Shown here piece after piece: positions 39,701 through 55,012 of a DNA stretch of 64,000 nucleotides; position 1 is the stretch's first letter; every line of letters starts with the position of its first letter. This stretch comes from Syngnathus acus (lineage: Eukaryota; Chordata; Actinopteri; Syngnathiformes; Syngnathidae): contig NC_051089.1 of the NCBI RefSeq assembly GCF_901709675.1, positions 3,264,476 to 3,328,475 on the forward strand. The letters are read 5' to 3'. The position numbers and the translations under genes are program-made. The notes beneath the pieces were generated by a model. That model was not told the origin of the DNA and ran no database searches. It worked only from the letters and a program-made list of their open reading frames with translations.

Positions 39701-42700
39701 ACGCGTATAAAAACGAATGCCCTTGTGCTTTAAAGTCAAACTGGTGTTTGATGTTTACAAAAACATTTGGGAAGCTTTGACGTTATCAAAAAAAAAGGAA
39801 AAAAGCCTAAAGTGGTTTGGTGAAGACCAAAGGTTTGAAGAGTAAAACGAGATATGGTGTTTTTTTTTTTTTTGAAGACTCAGGGCCTGATTGTAACGAG
39901 CGGGAGCTAAACTGCTAGTTTGATTGCGAGGGCTCTTGAAAAGAGGTGAAAAGCGGCGGAAGCGGCTATTTTTGAAAGCTGTGATTCTTTCACCGTGGAA
40001 CATTTGTGAGCGCAGAGCAAGTATTAAATAAAGTTTGAAGTGATAAAATTGAATGTGTTATTAGATGCGAAACAAACATTTTACAAAGAACACAAAAGAA
40101 ATCAATGGCTGTATTGAAAAATCAAAAATCACATAAAAAGTCTGGTTCATCAAACTCGTCCCAAGTATGTGCTCATTGAATTTCTGTGCCCAGCCTTTGT
40201 AACTTTTTGCTTCAAAGTTGGATAAGCAAACTTGATATTTATGAAAAAGTACAATTCAAAACGCAGACAAATCCTACAAGGGGTTCATTGAAGACTAAAT
40301 TGTCAATTTTCCAAAAGGAAATAAAAGTAGACAAGTTGTACTAAAGAGTCAGTTGACACACGCTGTATTTGTGGAAACCTGAATAAACTCTATTTCCATC
40401 CATTTCCGCCCACCCGTAACTGCATGGCGTTGCTCATCCTGTCAGTGCAGGAGAAGGCGGACAGAATAAAATATGTCAATCCCAGGAGAAAGTAAGTTTT
40501 TATTGAGATTACTTGAAACAATCACACCATCCTAATGAGGAAGATCCTGTAGTTTATTTTTTTCTCCTCTCCCCCACCAACACCCATTGCCCTGTTTCCT
40601 CACGCTTAAGTGTTCGCCCTCAGAGGGAGCTAATGATTGCGCTCTATGTCAGGGCAAATGCGAGCGAGGACGTGTGCTCCTCCCTTGCATGTAGCGTGGC
40701 GTGAAAGCGGGAACGCTAGGGCGGAGACGCTGTCACGCGTCATGGCGGGATGTCAGCAAACGTCTGCGTGATGCACTCTGAGGCGCAGCATCCGACATCT
40801 CGCGTCTCTCGGGAGAGTGGCTAATGTGTCTCGTGCCAAAAGTTTAGTCTATTTCTTAGTCTTGTATTGCCAAGAGTGACAAATTAAGTATATGTTTTCA
40901 AAGTTAATACCCAAAGCTCGCTGGCTAGTTTGAGTCACTCACTTCTTAGCATCCAGCCGTTTTTTTTTTGTACATGTAGAATTTGGAGGGCTATTTCAAT
41001 CTTCATCTCATGTGTAGGGTGAAACTTTAATTCTTTCGGTAACAGCACATCAACCGCCAATCAAATATTACACCTACAAGGAAAAATATGCCAGTCGTCG
41101 CATGATAAGAACCAAAAAAATGGAATGTTGCAAGGCAAAGCTGCCACATTTTCATGACAAAATTTCCCATGAGGCAAAGAACCCTCAAGTAGATCAATAA
41201 CGTATTTACCGAACAATTGAACGCCCCCTCGAGCAATTGTTCCAACAAGGAAGTATCCTCAATATAGTTGATGCTGCCAACAAGGAAATGTTCTCCTGAG
41301 AAAAATTAATGCTGTCAACAAAAACCTTTTATAGGTCAAACTTTTTTTTTTAAAAAAAGCACAAAAAATCATCTAAAAAACGACAGAAATGTTTTCAACT
41401 CATTCACTACCATTGACGTCAAACATTCATTTTAACAGAGCTGGCAATGAAAGCGTTAAATGGGTATTAAAACTACATGCAGGGACACTTAACCGATCTC
41501 TATCGATCAGCGTAATTAATACCCCGTTTTGCCATCAAATGACGTCGCCCTACTCCAATTAAGGCTCGAAAAGCAAAGCGGGCCAGCGTCCTAATCATTC
41601 ACAAACACTCCAGCACGTTAGCGCCCGAGTGACGACAACTGTGTGAAGTCTCGCTGAGATGCCGCTAAATGTCACAATTGTGCGGCGACTCCAATGTGAC
41701 AAACACGATGTGCTTGTTAAAAGGAGGCCGTGACCAGACGGGCTGTTGGGGTGGGGAAATGTCATGTTAGGCATTAACTATGCAGGAGTTTGCGTGCTGT
41801 TATGTAAAGTGAAAGCTCGAGGCTGTGCGTTTGTATATTTGTTTACGTTACGCCATCGTTGAATGCCAGATGTTGACCTCTTTTGATTCCATTTGTCTTT
41901 TTTAACCATGTTTACTATAGAAATCCGTTACGGCTTTTCATAGTTGCATCGACTCAAAATAAGCAATAAAATTAGTGCTGCCATTTCATTTCTTCTGCAA
42001 CCCCTCGGGCCGCCGTAGCCTAAATAGTTCCTGCGACTTGAACATCCCTGGAAATGAATCGTAGCTTTTCCCATCCCGTTTGTTGAATTTGGACTCAGTT
42101 AATTACACCTCCATGAATAATCTGTAACTCTAAATATTGCAATAACATTTGGAATCCACCAAGCAGATGGCGCAATGCATGATATATGATAGGCGTTGCT
42201 ATTTTTGGCAACATAGTCCCCCCCTGAACCACCACCAACCCCCACGCCATGTCTTGTGCCATAGCACTTTCTTTCCCCCTTTCATTTAAATTGTATTTAA
42301 AATAGCCCAAACTCTATGAGCGGCGATAGAATGAATTTAGACTTTTTAAGGCCACATCAGTTAAATTTGAGACATCTCATTCATTAGATTTGGCCATTTT
42401 CTTTTCTCCAGTCGACTAAAGGGAATTCATGTCACGCTAAAAGCTAAACTAAAATAAGCTACATGTTGTCGAGGATTAGCTTTAGCTTCTGATAACTAAA
42501 ATGTGAACACAAACATGCAATATCCAGACCACACTTAATGGCTATCACGTCGAAGCCATTTTTGTTTACACAGATTAGCATTAGCTTCTGATGATCGGCA
42601 CGTAAACACAATTTAGCGTCGGGGGGGGTAGCAGTCACAAGCGGAACCAACGAAGCTAGAAAAACACGAGTGTACTTTTACAAACACGCCGCAGAACGAA

Positions 42701-45700
42701 ACGATTCTGCCATTGTGACGATTAAAAAAAAAAAAGCACAGAGGGGAGCTCATTTCCAAAGATGTCAAGGTATCACTTTAAAAGCCTCAATTACTTTGCC
42801 AAATGGCCTATTTGCACAAGTCAGCTCTCCTCTCGCACAAAGAGGAGTGAGGTCTGTTGGGACTGCGTAGCGTCTTTGACACGCAACAATAATCAATATG
42901 GCTGCCCAAGGAGGTCAAACGCAGTATTGGAGGAGGCCAATGAGTGCCGCTTGCGTGACTTGCTTTCCATTACCGAGACAATGGGAAGGAGATGGTGCAT
43001 GCGCGGGGGGATCTTTATAAATGAAGCCAGCCTCATGTAGTGAAGGTACAGTCATTACAGTCCGAATAGCAAAGTCGCCCACCCTTTGCTTTTGCCGATA
43101 ACACCAATTAGATTCAAGTCTGTCGGAAAGTCGCAAATATTGTAGCAGTTAACCAATTGAGCTTCAACAACTAAAATATGACTTAGAATTTACATTCCTA
43201 TGCAGGAAATTGTCATAATGTGGGCCGCTAGTCTGATTAATTAAAATTGTGAGTTTTGGGGAAAAAAATCGTATTTGATGACTACAGAAAGAATCTGGGA
43301 GAGGTTCAAACGGCAAATAAAAGCTCAGCTTGCTTTTAATGTAACTATAAGTTTATCCTTTGTTGCTTTCAGAGGACATATTTTGGCTCTCTGACAAAGT
43401 GTCAATGAGTTGCTCTGCAGGAGCTAGCAGCACATGCTGAGCTAAAAACAAAACAGGCCGTCCCCGCTCCCTCCCAACCGGCTTGCGGGTTTCGAACCCA
43501 GAATGCTAAAAGAAAGAAGGACTTCAATGCAGAATACCCTTTGCGTCAAATTGGTCACAGGTTTTTTTTTCCGACAGGGTGCAGATGGGTCGCGTAGCAA
43601 GTCGGAGTGAGATTTCTCGGCCCAGATGGAGCGGCTGGGCTTTTGTGATTCATCTTTAAGCATTTCACGCTCGCTCCCGCCTTCTTCATTTCACTCGCGA
43701 TTTCGCAAAAACCCCGGAACAAACGTCATTGGCGATCTTGTTAAATGTCACGTGCGACAAATAAGTTCCACATGCAAGACACACGCAAAACTTTGACTAC
43801 GAAATGGAATAATAGCTACAAATGACTTGTCGCTAGGCAGAATTTGAAGGGCTCATGGATAACTGCCCCATGGCAAAAAAAAATTCTCTGTAATGTCATC
43901 TATAAAGTGATCTCTATTTGATGATTTATGTTAACGCAACTCACGAACATGTCCTCGAAAAGATTTGAACTATTTCCGTGCTGCCGATTCAAATGAGGAA
44001 ACGCGTTCAGACTATCCATCGGCGGTCTCCTGTAGAGTGTCAATGTAAAATAATAATGCTCAAGAGCACAAAAAAAAAAGCTTTCCAGTGGCTGCCGCAA
44101 TTCATTTGAAGCAGAAAGGGTAATTTGATGACCTTAAGGGTTTCAATAGGAGTAACATTCCTCCTCCAATTCATCACATATTTCGTAATGTTAGCTAGAA
44201 AAGAAAAAAGGAGAAAACGGGAGTGAAAGTTGGCGACTACCGTTTAATTGAGGTGAATATAAAGCACAGTGTCAGTCTGCCACAAATGAACAATCTTTTT
44301 TTTTCTCCCGTGAACCCCCAATCAGGTTTTCCACATACTTTATGTACAGTACAATCGCCTATTTCTGTAATTGGGGCTTATATGGAGATGTTCTCCACAC
44401 AAGCCTGTTGGGCCTGTTTGAACCTTTTGTTTTCAACCTGAAGAGCAAATTAGTGAGCTCAGATGTCACCATGTAAAGGCTCTGTGAAGCTGATCGTGAT
44501 AGTTTGGAGCAGGAAAAAAAAATCCATTTTATTCCCCAGTAGAAATCTAACAGGGGTGGAATGTCGGACGAAACTCGATTCAGGACCAAGAACTACAATT
44601 CCACTGTGCTGCACAAAATATTTTCTATGGGAAAAAAATTCTAATAAAATAAAAATAAATAAATAAATAAATAAATAACCCAACATCCCAGAACAGATTG
44701 TAGTTTGTTATTTTGTTGAGTCTCTACGGGTATTTTAACTACATGAAGATATTGCATAGTTGACGGATGAGGTCACATCCTCTCGTCCAATCAACTCCCA
44801 AGTCTGATTATGCCCTTTTTTTTTTTTTTTCAAACAGTTTCGATTGTATTCTTCCCACAAGAATTATGAGAATGACTGGTATTACAGATAATACAACCGC
44901 TTCAGTACATCAATATTCAGATGGAGCTTCCCCACATTCAAAGCCAGAGAGGCTCTCTGAGGACTAGAAGGGGGATTTCAGGCAGTATTTGCTTAGGTCC
45001 GAGAACAAAAGGGCGACAGTACACGCAAGCTCCATCGACCGTTAATAATCATCTGTGCCTCGTCCTTTGCGAGGGCTCGTGATACGGGGTGTCATTAGAC
45101 ATGCAAATAACTTTGTCGCCGGGATTAGGAAACGGGGGGGAAATGAGCGAGAGGCAGGGAGTCGGCTGAAACAATTAAGCTTGGGATTTTGGCAGCTGGC
45201 TGAGGCCTGGCAAGGCGACAGCGTCGACGTCAACGCCCTCGTCTGAGTGGATGTGACACGGAAACCGGGCACCGTTTATGAACGTGTCACACCGGCTCAC
45301 GCTGGATAGACGCGATGAGTGTGGATTGTCTTTTCTCGGCGTACCTGTTGGAGATTTAAGGATCTTGAATCTTCGCTACTCTCAACAATTTAACAATTCG
45401 GGAGAGAAAAGTGTTTTGGAAAGGGCAGAATCTTCAGGAGAGGATGAGGAAGGTTGAAAGCTGTTATAGGCATTTCATCATATACTCATTATTTATTTAC
45501 GGTGGAAACAAAATGATTCTCGAGCATTTCTGCCGATTTGGTCATAAATAATGAACACATTTAAAGTTTAAGAATGTTGCTTTGCTGTTTTGGAGCCTAT
45601 TATCAAGACAAATCCACTCTTACTAACTCGGACTTGAAGACAGTCTTAAAAGATTTATACGACGTGATGTCACACTTGTACCAAACACAGTTGCTTCATT

Positions 45701-48700
45701 AGCTGCTGCCACTTTAAACACAATTAAACCACACCAGGGATGATTTTGATTGGTCAATTCAATTTTGGGTATGGACTATTGCCTAATACTGGTGGTGGGG
45801 TTGCCAGGTCTAGAAGGTTTTTCAGTAAATAGAAACAGAAAAAGCAAACACTGACAATAAAGCTAAAATCAAATTCGACTAAATATATTTGACTAAACTG
45901 CAACTCCGTTTGTCCCCGGAGTGTGTGATGAATTGCAGGGTGGAAATTGCTTCTCATAATCCCGCACTCCCTTGTTACCGGAGCCTTTGTTCCCTGTTTA
46001 CTTTGTTTTAATCATGGGCATAGCTGAGAAAACAATCAAAATATGAAAATCAATCTAATGTATTTGTATTCAAAGGTTACCTGGAGCAAAGTAGGAAAGC
46101 AGGTTAAGCCCGAAGGGCTTTGATCATTGCAAGAAAAGTGCTTATTTTAAGAACAGGCAACAACAGATAGTCGCAGAGCGACGCCTCATAAAAAGAGAGA
46201 AAATCTTTAACAAGCCAAATGAGAAAGAGACAGCGGGGATGAGGCCCACCGAGTCCACTCTATCATTCGCTAAGATAAGCCCCCGAGTCCAAAAAGGATC
46301 CGACGCTAACTTCAAAAGGATTTAATGTTCACGCGGGTCCTGGCGTGCTGTGGAGTTTTTTTTTTTCGAGTGTTTAATTCCATAGTGCAAGGTGGCGTTT
46401 AACATGAATAACTAACCGAGAGCGGTAATCTATAATTATAGGACACTTATCGTATTCTCCGGACTATAAGACACTACTTTTTGCACAAGCTTTGAACCCC
46501 GCGGCTTATAGACCAGTGCGGTTTATCTATGGATTTCTCATGATTTTTATTGTATTGTCTGATTTTTTTATATATGGAAATTAAACATTAAAACAACTGT
46601 GTCTTATAGTCCAGTGCGTCTTATAATATGAGCAAAAAAAGGATTTTCCCCTAATTTTAGCTGGTGAGGCTAATATTCAGGTGCGGCTTATAGTCCAGAA
46701 ATTCCAGTAAATGCTTGAGTCAAGTGATCACTCCCACAACGGCGCAAACGCCTCTTTCTAACTCAACCAAAACCATCAGAACTAAATTGGAACAAGACAT
46801 CCCCCCTCCCATCGCTACTGTACTCTTGGGAATTGAACTTGCAACCTCGAGGCGCAGACAGAATCGCCACACAACCGGACTGTCATGCGTATTGGACCCC
46901 CGCAGCTAAGTGAAACGTGTCAGCACGGAACTAACGGGTCGGGAAGCGTTATTTCGGACATGCCATTTGTCTTCTGTAATAAGACGTGATGGCTGGCAGA
47001 CATTTGAAGGAAACAAGTCCTTCCAGGAAAGATGCACTCTACCAGGAATACACATCGTGCGTGTGTGTGTGCTTGTGTGTGCATGTGTGTGCATGTGTGT
47101 GTGTGTGTGTCCTCCCCATTACAGCTGACTGCGAGATGGATGCTGGCTGTCACACCTGCCTGACTTTGTTCCCGCCAGATGCGGCGGCGGGGTCACCGGG
47201 AAAGCGCCCAAACACTCATCAATCTCAAGCGTTGTCCGACGTTTCTTCCAACTCGGCGGCGGTGGCTTCCAACATCCATTTAGACGATGGGGAAAACAAC
47301 AAAGACACACACACGTACACAATCACACAAACACATGGACACGCGTGCGTATTCAAACACACCCAGACGCTCTCTTAGTGACACAAACACACACACCTCA
47401 GTTCGCTTGGAAAACAAAACAGCACGTGAGCTGTAAAAGTGATTTTGGGCGAGGTCGTTGCCGTCATTCAAAGTAATTGAATTTGGGTCCTACGCACATA
47501 GGTAGCCCAACCCGCTTGCCCACCCGCCGCCTTTTTAATAACAACCACTCCACAAAGTCGAAAGGACACAGATGGAGTCGGACACTTGCAAATTCGACAA
47601 ATAGATGCATCACATATATGACACATGCGTGTGGACAAGTTTTTAGACTACGGGTTATTCTTATTATCTTTCTTTCTATTTTGCAAAGTGGCTACGATGA
47701 CGGCATAAAGGTCTTCCATGGAGATTGATCGTCCAAGTGGAGGGAGACACTCTACCCCCGCACAAAGACCCTTCCTGTGTGTGCATGCGTGTCCGGGACA
47801 TGCTCAGTGTCAAAGCAAACGTGTGATGAACTTTGCGAGTGGCGCGCCACGTCCTCGCAGCAGACTGTGTCAAAATCCTGGACACACACTGATACACAGA
47901 GCATTTTTGCTTCCTGTGAATTTCATTCTGTGAATTCACACTCAGTGGGAAAGTGCATAGCCAGTCATGGTCTTCCTGCTATGAAGCTTCCTCTACTTTT
48001 TCTTGTCAAGTCACACTTTAATGTGTAAGAACCTTCTTCTGTTTGAACGATTAGCCGAGCTGTCGGATATTGGTGGTCCGTTTGTACTACACAATTGTGC
48101 TTTTAGTTTATTTATTATTATTACCGTATTATCTGCACTATAAGGCGCACCTAAAAACCTCCAATTTTCTCAAAAGCCGACAGTGCGCCTTATAATCAGG
48201 TGCGCCTTATATATGGACCAATATTGAGCCACTACAGCAGGCGTGTCCAAAGTCCGGCCCACGGGCAAAATGTATATATCTTATATATGGACAAAGTTTT
48301 AAAATGGGCCATTCATTGAAGGTGCGCCTTATAATCCGGTGCGCCTTATATATGGACAAAGTTCTAAAATGGGCCATTCATTGAAGGTGCGCCTTATAAT
48401 CCGGTGCGCCTTATAGTGCGGAAAATACGGTACTATTATTAGTAGTAGTAGTAATTAGGATGACTGTCAAAAAGAGCAACACCATGATTCACGATAGCCG
48501 AGCAACACGCTAATGAGAATTTAGGGTTCCGGGTCCTAAACAATAAGTGTCACGCTGCAGCTTTGCCCGGTAACGTGAAGAGGTGGGGGGGCGTGGGACG
48601 TGTCGTGAAAGAAAAGCGACCAACAGCACCACCGACACCCCCCCCAAACCTCCCCTGAGCAAGCGTACAACAACAAACGGAATATTCAAGAGCGGCAAGC

Positions 48701-51700
48701 AAAGGATGCCGCGGGATGAAAACGTCTCACCCACAGAGGATCCCATATTTGCCCGTTTGAAAAGCAGCACGCTTTACAAATCACATTCCAAACCAATTTG
48801 CGCTCCTCGGGATTTCCAGCAGAGCTTTTTATTTTTTTGGAACTGTGTGTTTTTGTGTGTGTCGCCTGAAAATAAGTCCATACGTGACCGAAGACGTACA
48901 CACCCTCCTGTGCACATTGGCCTCAAATGTGGAAGCGACACAACAAAGTCCTCTGGTGTTACATCTTCTCTACTTTATTACAAGTCTTCAGGGAGTGAAA
49001 AGGTGGGGGTGACGGGGCGGGGGGGTCTGCAGCCAGGGCTATCTGTTTACATTTTCTTTACAGGGCTATATTGGAATTATAATTGTGTTCTACGCTACCT
49101 TTTTTTCTCCACTCTGCTCTGTTTAAAGGTCCTGTGGACGCGGTGAGATGAAGAAAAATGGAGGCCTTTGGAGGGATTCGATTACCAGGGAAGAAAATGC
49201 AGCTGCACGCCGCCGCTGCCTGTTTTCCCTCCTTGTTTTTTTTTTGTTTTTTTTTCTCAACAGGTGGCAATTCCTTAAGGCGCTTGGACGAGTTGCAATG
49301 ATTTTCATGATGAATTGACCAATTGGTCAAAATGTTTTGACACCCACAAAGTTGGCTAAAAAAATCTTGGTGATCCTAAAATAGCAGAGGCCGTGTGTTC
49401 TTTAGGCTTTTTATGGGTCATCTGACTGACATGCCCACAAAATGTTCAGAACTGTTTTCAGGGGGGCTGAATTTTTAATTCCCGTTCAAGTTTGAACAGA
49501 ATTCAAGTTAAATTATCAGACATTGTCACTATCTGGATTTTTGTGCTTGTGTTTTGGGGGTCCGTTTTGTCATAATTGATTTAACTGTCAAATGTTGCTA
49601 AATGAAATTGCCTCGATCCATTCCACAGTAGGGGGCAGTAATGTGCATAATAAGCCGATGCCTGCTGCCAAAAGCAGACAGCCAGTAAAAAAAAAAAAAA
49701 AAAAAAAAAGAGATACTACCTCCTTGGCAGAATTAGATCTTACAAGTAAGGTGTATGCTTGTGTACTTTATTTTTTGACTCAAGGTTGTTGTAGGTCATG
49801 GAATTGAAGTGCTGCCTGGGCGAGCTCGCTTTGATGCAGATTGCGAAGTGCTCACTTTAAGTGTGTGTTAAAGGAACGCATTCATTTAGTGTTGGTTTGA
49901 ATACAGCCTTTGATATATATATATATATATAATTCAGCACCGGGGATCTCAACACTGGAACAAACTGAACGAGGGTGGACCTCATACAAACCCAAAGCCA
50001 CAAATCCAACAACTTGGATTCAAAAGTATACGTAAAACAAAAAACTAAAGCACGACTACTTTTGTAACGTGGCTCAAATTTGGCGTCATTCATTTTCACA
50101 GTGAAATTGGCTTTAAAAAAAGTGAGGTCTCTTGGTCATATTCCACAAACAGCATAAATATTGCAACCCAATTTGGCACAATACCGCGACCTCATTTGCA
50201 CTCGTGCGGCTGTGCAGCCGAGTGTACGCTTGTAATTCGTATCCTTGACAATTTTTTTTCAGAATTAATTAAAAAGGCAGCGAGAGAAAGCAAGCGCAGG
50301 TGGCGCAAGTGAAAAATGCTCACACATGTCCATTTCGCTGATGACTTCTAATTGTATCCTTGTCGTTATTTGCAGCTACATTTCAATGAGATGCCTCTGC
50401 CTCTTTTTTTTTTTCATAATACAATTTCCACTCTAATATGACTCTGTCAATAAGCAATTACTCGGTCGGTAAATCGAGGTGCGCAATGTTCATCGGAGGG
50501 AAGAAGGAGGAATAATGCAAATGAATCTGTGAAGGGGAAAAAAATAACAATTAAAACTGTGAGTAACAATCACTGAGCATCCCCACCCCCTTTCACATAT
50601 CCTCAAAATGATCAAACGTTTTTGAATTTGAAGGGAACGAGAGGAACCGGGAGCGAGTCGTCTGTGTTCACACCCACAACGGTGCAGATGCCTCTTTCTA
50701 ATTTAGTGTCTACGATAACACCAAAATAAAACTCATTCAAGCACAGTTAGACCACATTTTGCGTTAGACTTGCCTCGGGCGGCTAAACAGATCCCGACGA
50801 CTCAAAATAACGTCCTTGAGATTTTTTTTGTGCATTCTGTTACAAGACATTTTCACTCCATTGTGTGATAAATACATGCATTTTTTAACTTGTGTATAAT
50901 TTTTTCAAACTTGTACGTGATACACTATCTTCAGTTTGAGTCCCAGTCATCTATTTGCTTTAGTCTCGGCTCAGGAATTAGCTGGACTAGCTGGCTCGCC
51001 GCTCCATTAGAGTCTCTGTGATGGAGGAACACCGGCGGCAATTTGGCCACGCTCGTTTAGTTTCCCGCACAAGGACTCCGCGCTGCCTATTTGTGACTAA
51101 TCAACTGATAAGACCAAAGGCCTTTTTGCGTGGCCCCCAGAGATGAAAACCAAACTCCTATTGGTCATTAGGAGCAATTACTTTCAGTAACTGGCACAGA
51201 CTTCTTTTCGAGCTAGTATGCTAGCTGCATATGGAACTTAACGGAGCATCTCGGGACTCTTATTTGATGGTGAATTTTTTTTTGTAGTGTTACACATAGT
51301 GCTTGTCTGGACAAACACACACCATTTTTCCCATTGATAGCATTTTTCTTTTTTAAATCCAATAAAAGGCTGCTTATGGAAAAACGTGTCCATCAATTTT
51401 AGCCAAATAGATGGCAGATGAAAATCATTTTGTGCAGAACAACAAAATGGAATTGTATGTGTTCACTGATGCAGTTGAGTTACTCCCGACAATTACATCT
51501 GAAAATGTTAAAAGAAAGAAATGAAAAAAAATGAAACATTCATAACTATCATTTGCGTTCAATAAAGGTCACAAGACAATACGCTGTATACATTGCATTT
51601 GTGCATTCTTAATAATTCATTCATTTTCCGTACCACTTTACTATGTATGAAAATATGTCCATACCGTATTTGTTTGGGATATTTCTTTGTGAATGTCACG

Positions 51701-54700
51701 TCGTTTCTGGGTAAAATACAAATCAGCAAACACACCGTCTCATTTAGGGCTTGAATTGCCTCGATTTTTGATTCCTCAAATTTTTGATTCTTCAAACCAA
51801 AATGTTATGATAGATAAGAATTCCATGTTATAATTTCATTGATTGAGGGCAGATGTTGCCTGAAATTAGTTTCTTAAATCATGGGCCCTGAAATTTGGTG
51901 ATGTGGGTTACGTTCTATTTATCCACAAACAGCTGATGTCCGACCCGAGACGACCCTTGTTGAGGATCTTCGCAAATGGAAGAGGTTCAAGTCTGGAAGA
52001 ATCTTCAAAGTGTGTCCCGGGTCTTTTGGTAGATTGCCAAATGTCTGCCGATACAAAGGAGCTAACAAAGGTGTGCTATTAGCTGATGAAGACCACCAAC
52101 CTTGCTGTGTTGAAGTGGCAATATTTTAATGGATACTCAGTGGGAGGTGGTCTGGCATGGAGGGAAGGGGGAAGGGGGTCCTTAGATAGCCGTGGAATCC
52201 ATCTTGGTTTGCAGTCGCAGAGTGTCCAGATAAGAAAAGAGGACATGATCTCTTTTGTTGCGACTGCCCGTCAACACTCGTATTGTGCGCCGAGACAAAA
52301 GTGTTCATTTCATATCAGCCCTTGATGTGCTTTTGCGAAGCAATACTCTCGCTGTGAAGGATGGCTAGAAAAAAAACCTCTGCTATTTAAACAACCATTC
52401 CAAGAGCCCGCCATAAATTGCTTTTGTGTACTCTTGCAAGCTTTGAAAGCTGCTTTAAAATCTGAACCTTGGCATAAAATTCTCATTTCTTAAAGCTGTC
52501 CCAAAACCCTAGTTTGAAAACATACTCTTTGAAAACCTAGTAGTCCAAGTTTGAAATTCTATTTTGAAACACTAACCCCATTTTGAAACCATAATCCAAG
52601 CGAGAACTTGTGTAAGAAGCTTTGTTTTGAAAGACTCAACACTTATATGCAAAGCTAATTCAAAACACAATTTTGCGTGAAAACTCTCATTTGAAACCCA
52701 AACCCAGGTTTTAAACCTTATTCCAGATTTGAAACTCTACTTTGAAACCGGAATACTGTGTTGAAAAGCTCTTTTGAGTTTCTGGTTTGAAACATGAAAC
52801 CTCTTGAAAGTCTAAACTCAGGCTAAAAACTCATCTAACGCTAACGTCTTGAAATCCTTCTTTACAATTCAAACTTCATCTTGAAACCACAATCTAAGCG
52901 TGAAACATTTTGAAATCGTAAATAAGTTTCAAAACAGTAAGCCTGATAAACTCAACCCAGACGGATTCAACTCACCACGTAGCCGCTAGCTTGATGCTAT
53001 GCTTATTGAGTTAAACACTGTTGGTTCAAAGCAGAGGCCGTTTGATCTCGCCTTGGGCTCACACACATGCGAGAGCCTCCTGAATGGAGCCGCAAACAAG
53101 CTGAGTCGGCTAATTGGAATGAGGCACTGACTGATGCAATGCATGCTGGGATGGATTTACACCATCCGGGCTTGCATGCTGTGTCCTCAAGATGCCTTTG
53201 ACCAGCTCGCACTCAAGTTGGCATCATTTGAAGTCTACATAAACGCTTCCTTTTGTTTGCGCTGTCTGGCGTCTCCGTTTGAAGCACCACTTGCGATTGT
53301 TTTTCTGGTGCTATTGCTCTTTTTGGCCGTCAACATTAGAAATGGCATTTACCGACGAGTAGATTTTGCCCACGTTTTTAAAAAATACAATTAAATGAAA
53401 TTCTGACATTTAAAACAATGTCCCTTACACTCAATCAAGTAAAAAAAAAAAAGTTTCACTGAGCTTAATTGATAAGATGCCATTTTGTTTGCTTTACTTT
53501 TGCACACGATCTACCGTGACAGTTGCGGATGCACTGATTCGCTAGCTGGCAGCCAATCAGAGAGGTGGATTGTCCCCGAAGACGGACGCCATTTTGAATG
53601 TTGCAGCTAATGTCTCATAATTTGAGATCTGATGGGAAAAAGAACAATAACTCGAAAATTTTGACTTCCCGCTTATATTTTGAATGTGTATTCAAGGCAT
53701 ACACATTTATTTTTATGAAACCATGACTGAGGGATGTATGATCAACAATGACGTCTCAGCTAAAATACAGGTATGTTGTTGCCGAACTGTTTTTTTATTA
53801 TGTTTTTTATAGTTGTCTGTAAGAATTGTATGTTCCTTGCTTTCACAGATTTGTTTATTATTTGGATGAAATGTATGTTTGTTCTTTTAAGTCAGCAGTT
53901 AATGTAAGGAAGCTTTATGGCAGTGTTTCAAATTTTGCATTCATCTTAAAACTGACGTTGTTTTTTTTTTACCAAATTCTCTCTATTGGTCCCAACCAAA
54001 AACATTAGCAGGTGTTGCTGCTTTGCCACTGCTTTGGCATTTACTCTCTTTCTCTGCCTGCCATGTTCAGGTTTTGTGCTCCCTCTAAAACTCATGTAGC
54101 AGTTGTTGTCATTTTCGAATGCTGTTTTTGTTATCCTTTCCTATTTTGTTTTGTGTCTGTCTTCTTGAACATTCCATCCCTGTAAAAATACCTTAATGGG
54201 CTCCCATGCTAAGACCCCTCCTTCCTTATCACAGCAGTCCACTCAGTCCTCTTCCATGATATTACTTAAATTGCTCTTTCTATTATTCATAAGAGCGGGA
54301 AGTTTTTCTTGGAGCTCAATATTTCATTAAAAGCCAATAAGTGAGCGAGCAAAAAAAAAAAAAAAAAGAGGAGGGGCTGTCATCAGTGAAGATTTGTGAA
54401 TATTTCAACACGCACAGATGCCCGGCACGCATCCAGCAGTTGCACAACAACAACAACAACAAGCGTTTGTGGCAAAGATGAAGGCAATTAGCACCATTCA
54501 AATAACAGTTAAAAGCTTTTCACATGTTGCTGGCGTCAAACGCTCGCTGTCCCTCAGCACCTCGTTACCGCTGAGGAAGATGGAGCGGAGTGAGGGGGGG
54601 GGGGGCGGCTTGGGGGGAACAACACGCCCCAGCCCGTGTTGTGAATGCGGCCCTGGCAGACAATGCGGGCGCCCGGCGCCAGAATACTTGCAGAACAATT

Positions 54701-54960
54701 TCAACACGCACACACGCTGGCTGTCTTGCTCGACCACCGTCTCCCCATTAAGCATTCATGATTCATCTGGATTTTGTATTATAAGCGCTTGAATTTTTCA
54801 TGCATTATTTTTTTCTTTCCTTTCCTGATTCAACACACACTCACACAGATTTAATCAAACACCGCAGGAGAAGAGAAAGTGTTACTTTCACACAGGAGGA
54901 GGCTTCAATCATCACGGCGTACCCGCACACACAAAACAGCAGGCAGCAGCTTTGTCCGAG

Positions 54961-55012
<52 letters not shown>

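Noticed and set aside
40391-40470. CCATCCATTTCCGCCCACCC as a retroposon tail
   Set aside because: Only the first bases resemble the tail and the order of later blocks does not match.
46825-46890. tRNA-like text (GAATTGAACTTGCAACCTCG)
   Set aside because: A complete cloverleaf cannot be drawn; it is more likely an old SINE fragment than a tRNA gene.
48583-49146. A 187-residue plus-strand frame, the longest outside cdh8
   Set aside because: No domain or homology recognised, composition is random-like, and there are no flanking splice or promoter signs.
51664-51680. ATACCGTATTTG resembling a MITE end
   Set aside because: Similarity stops after about 10 bp and no second inverted end is found.
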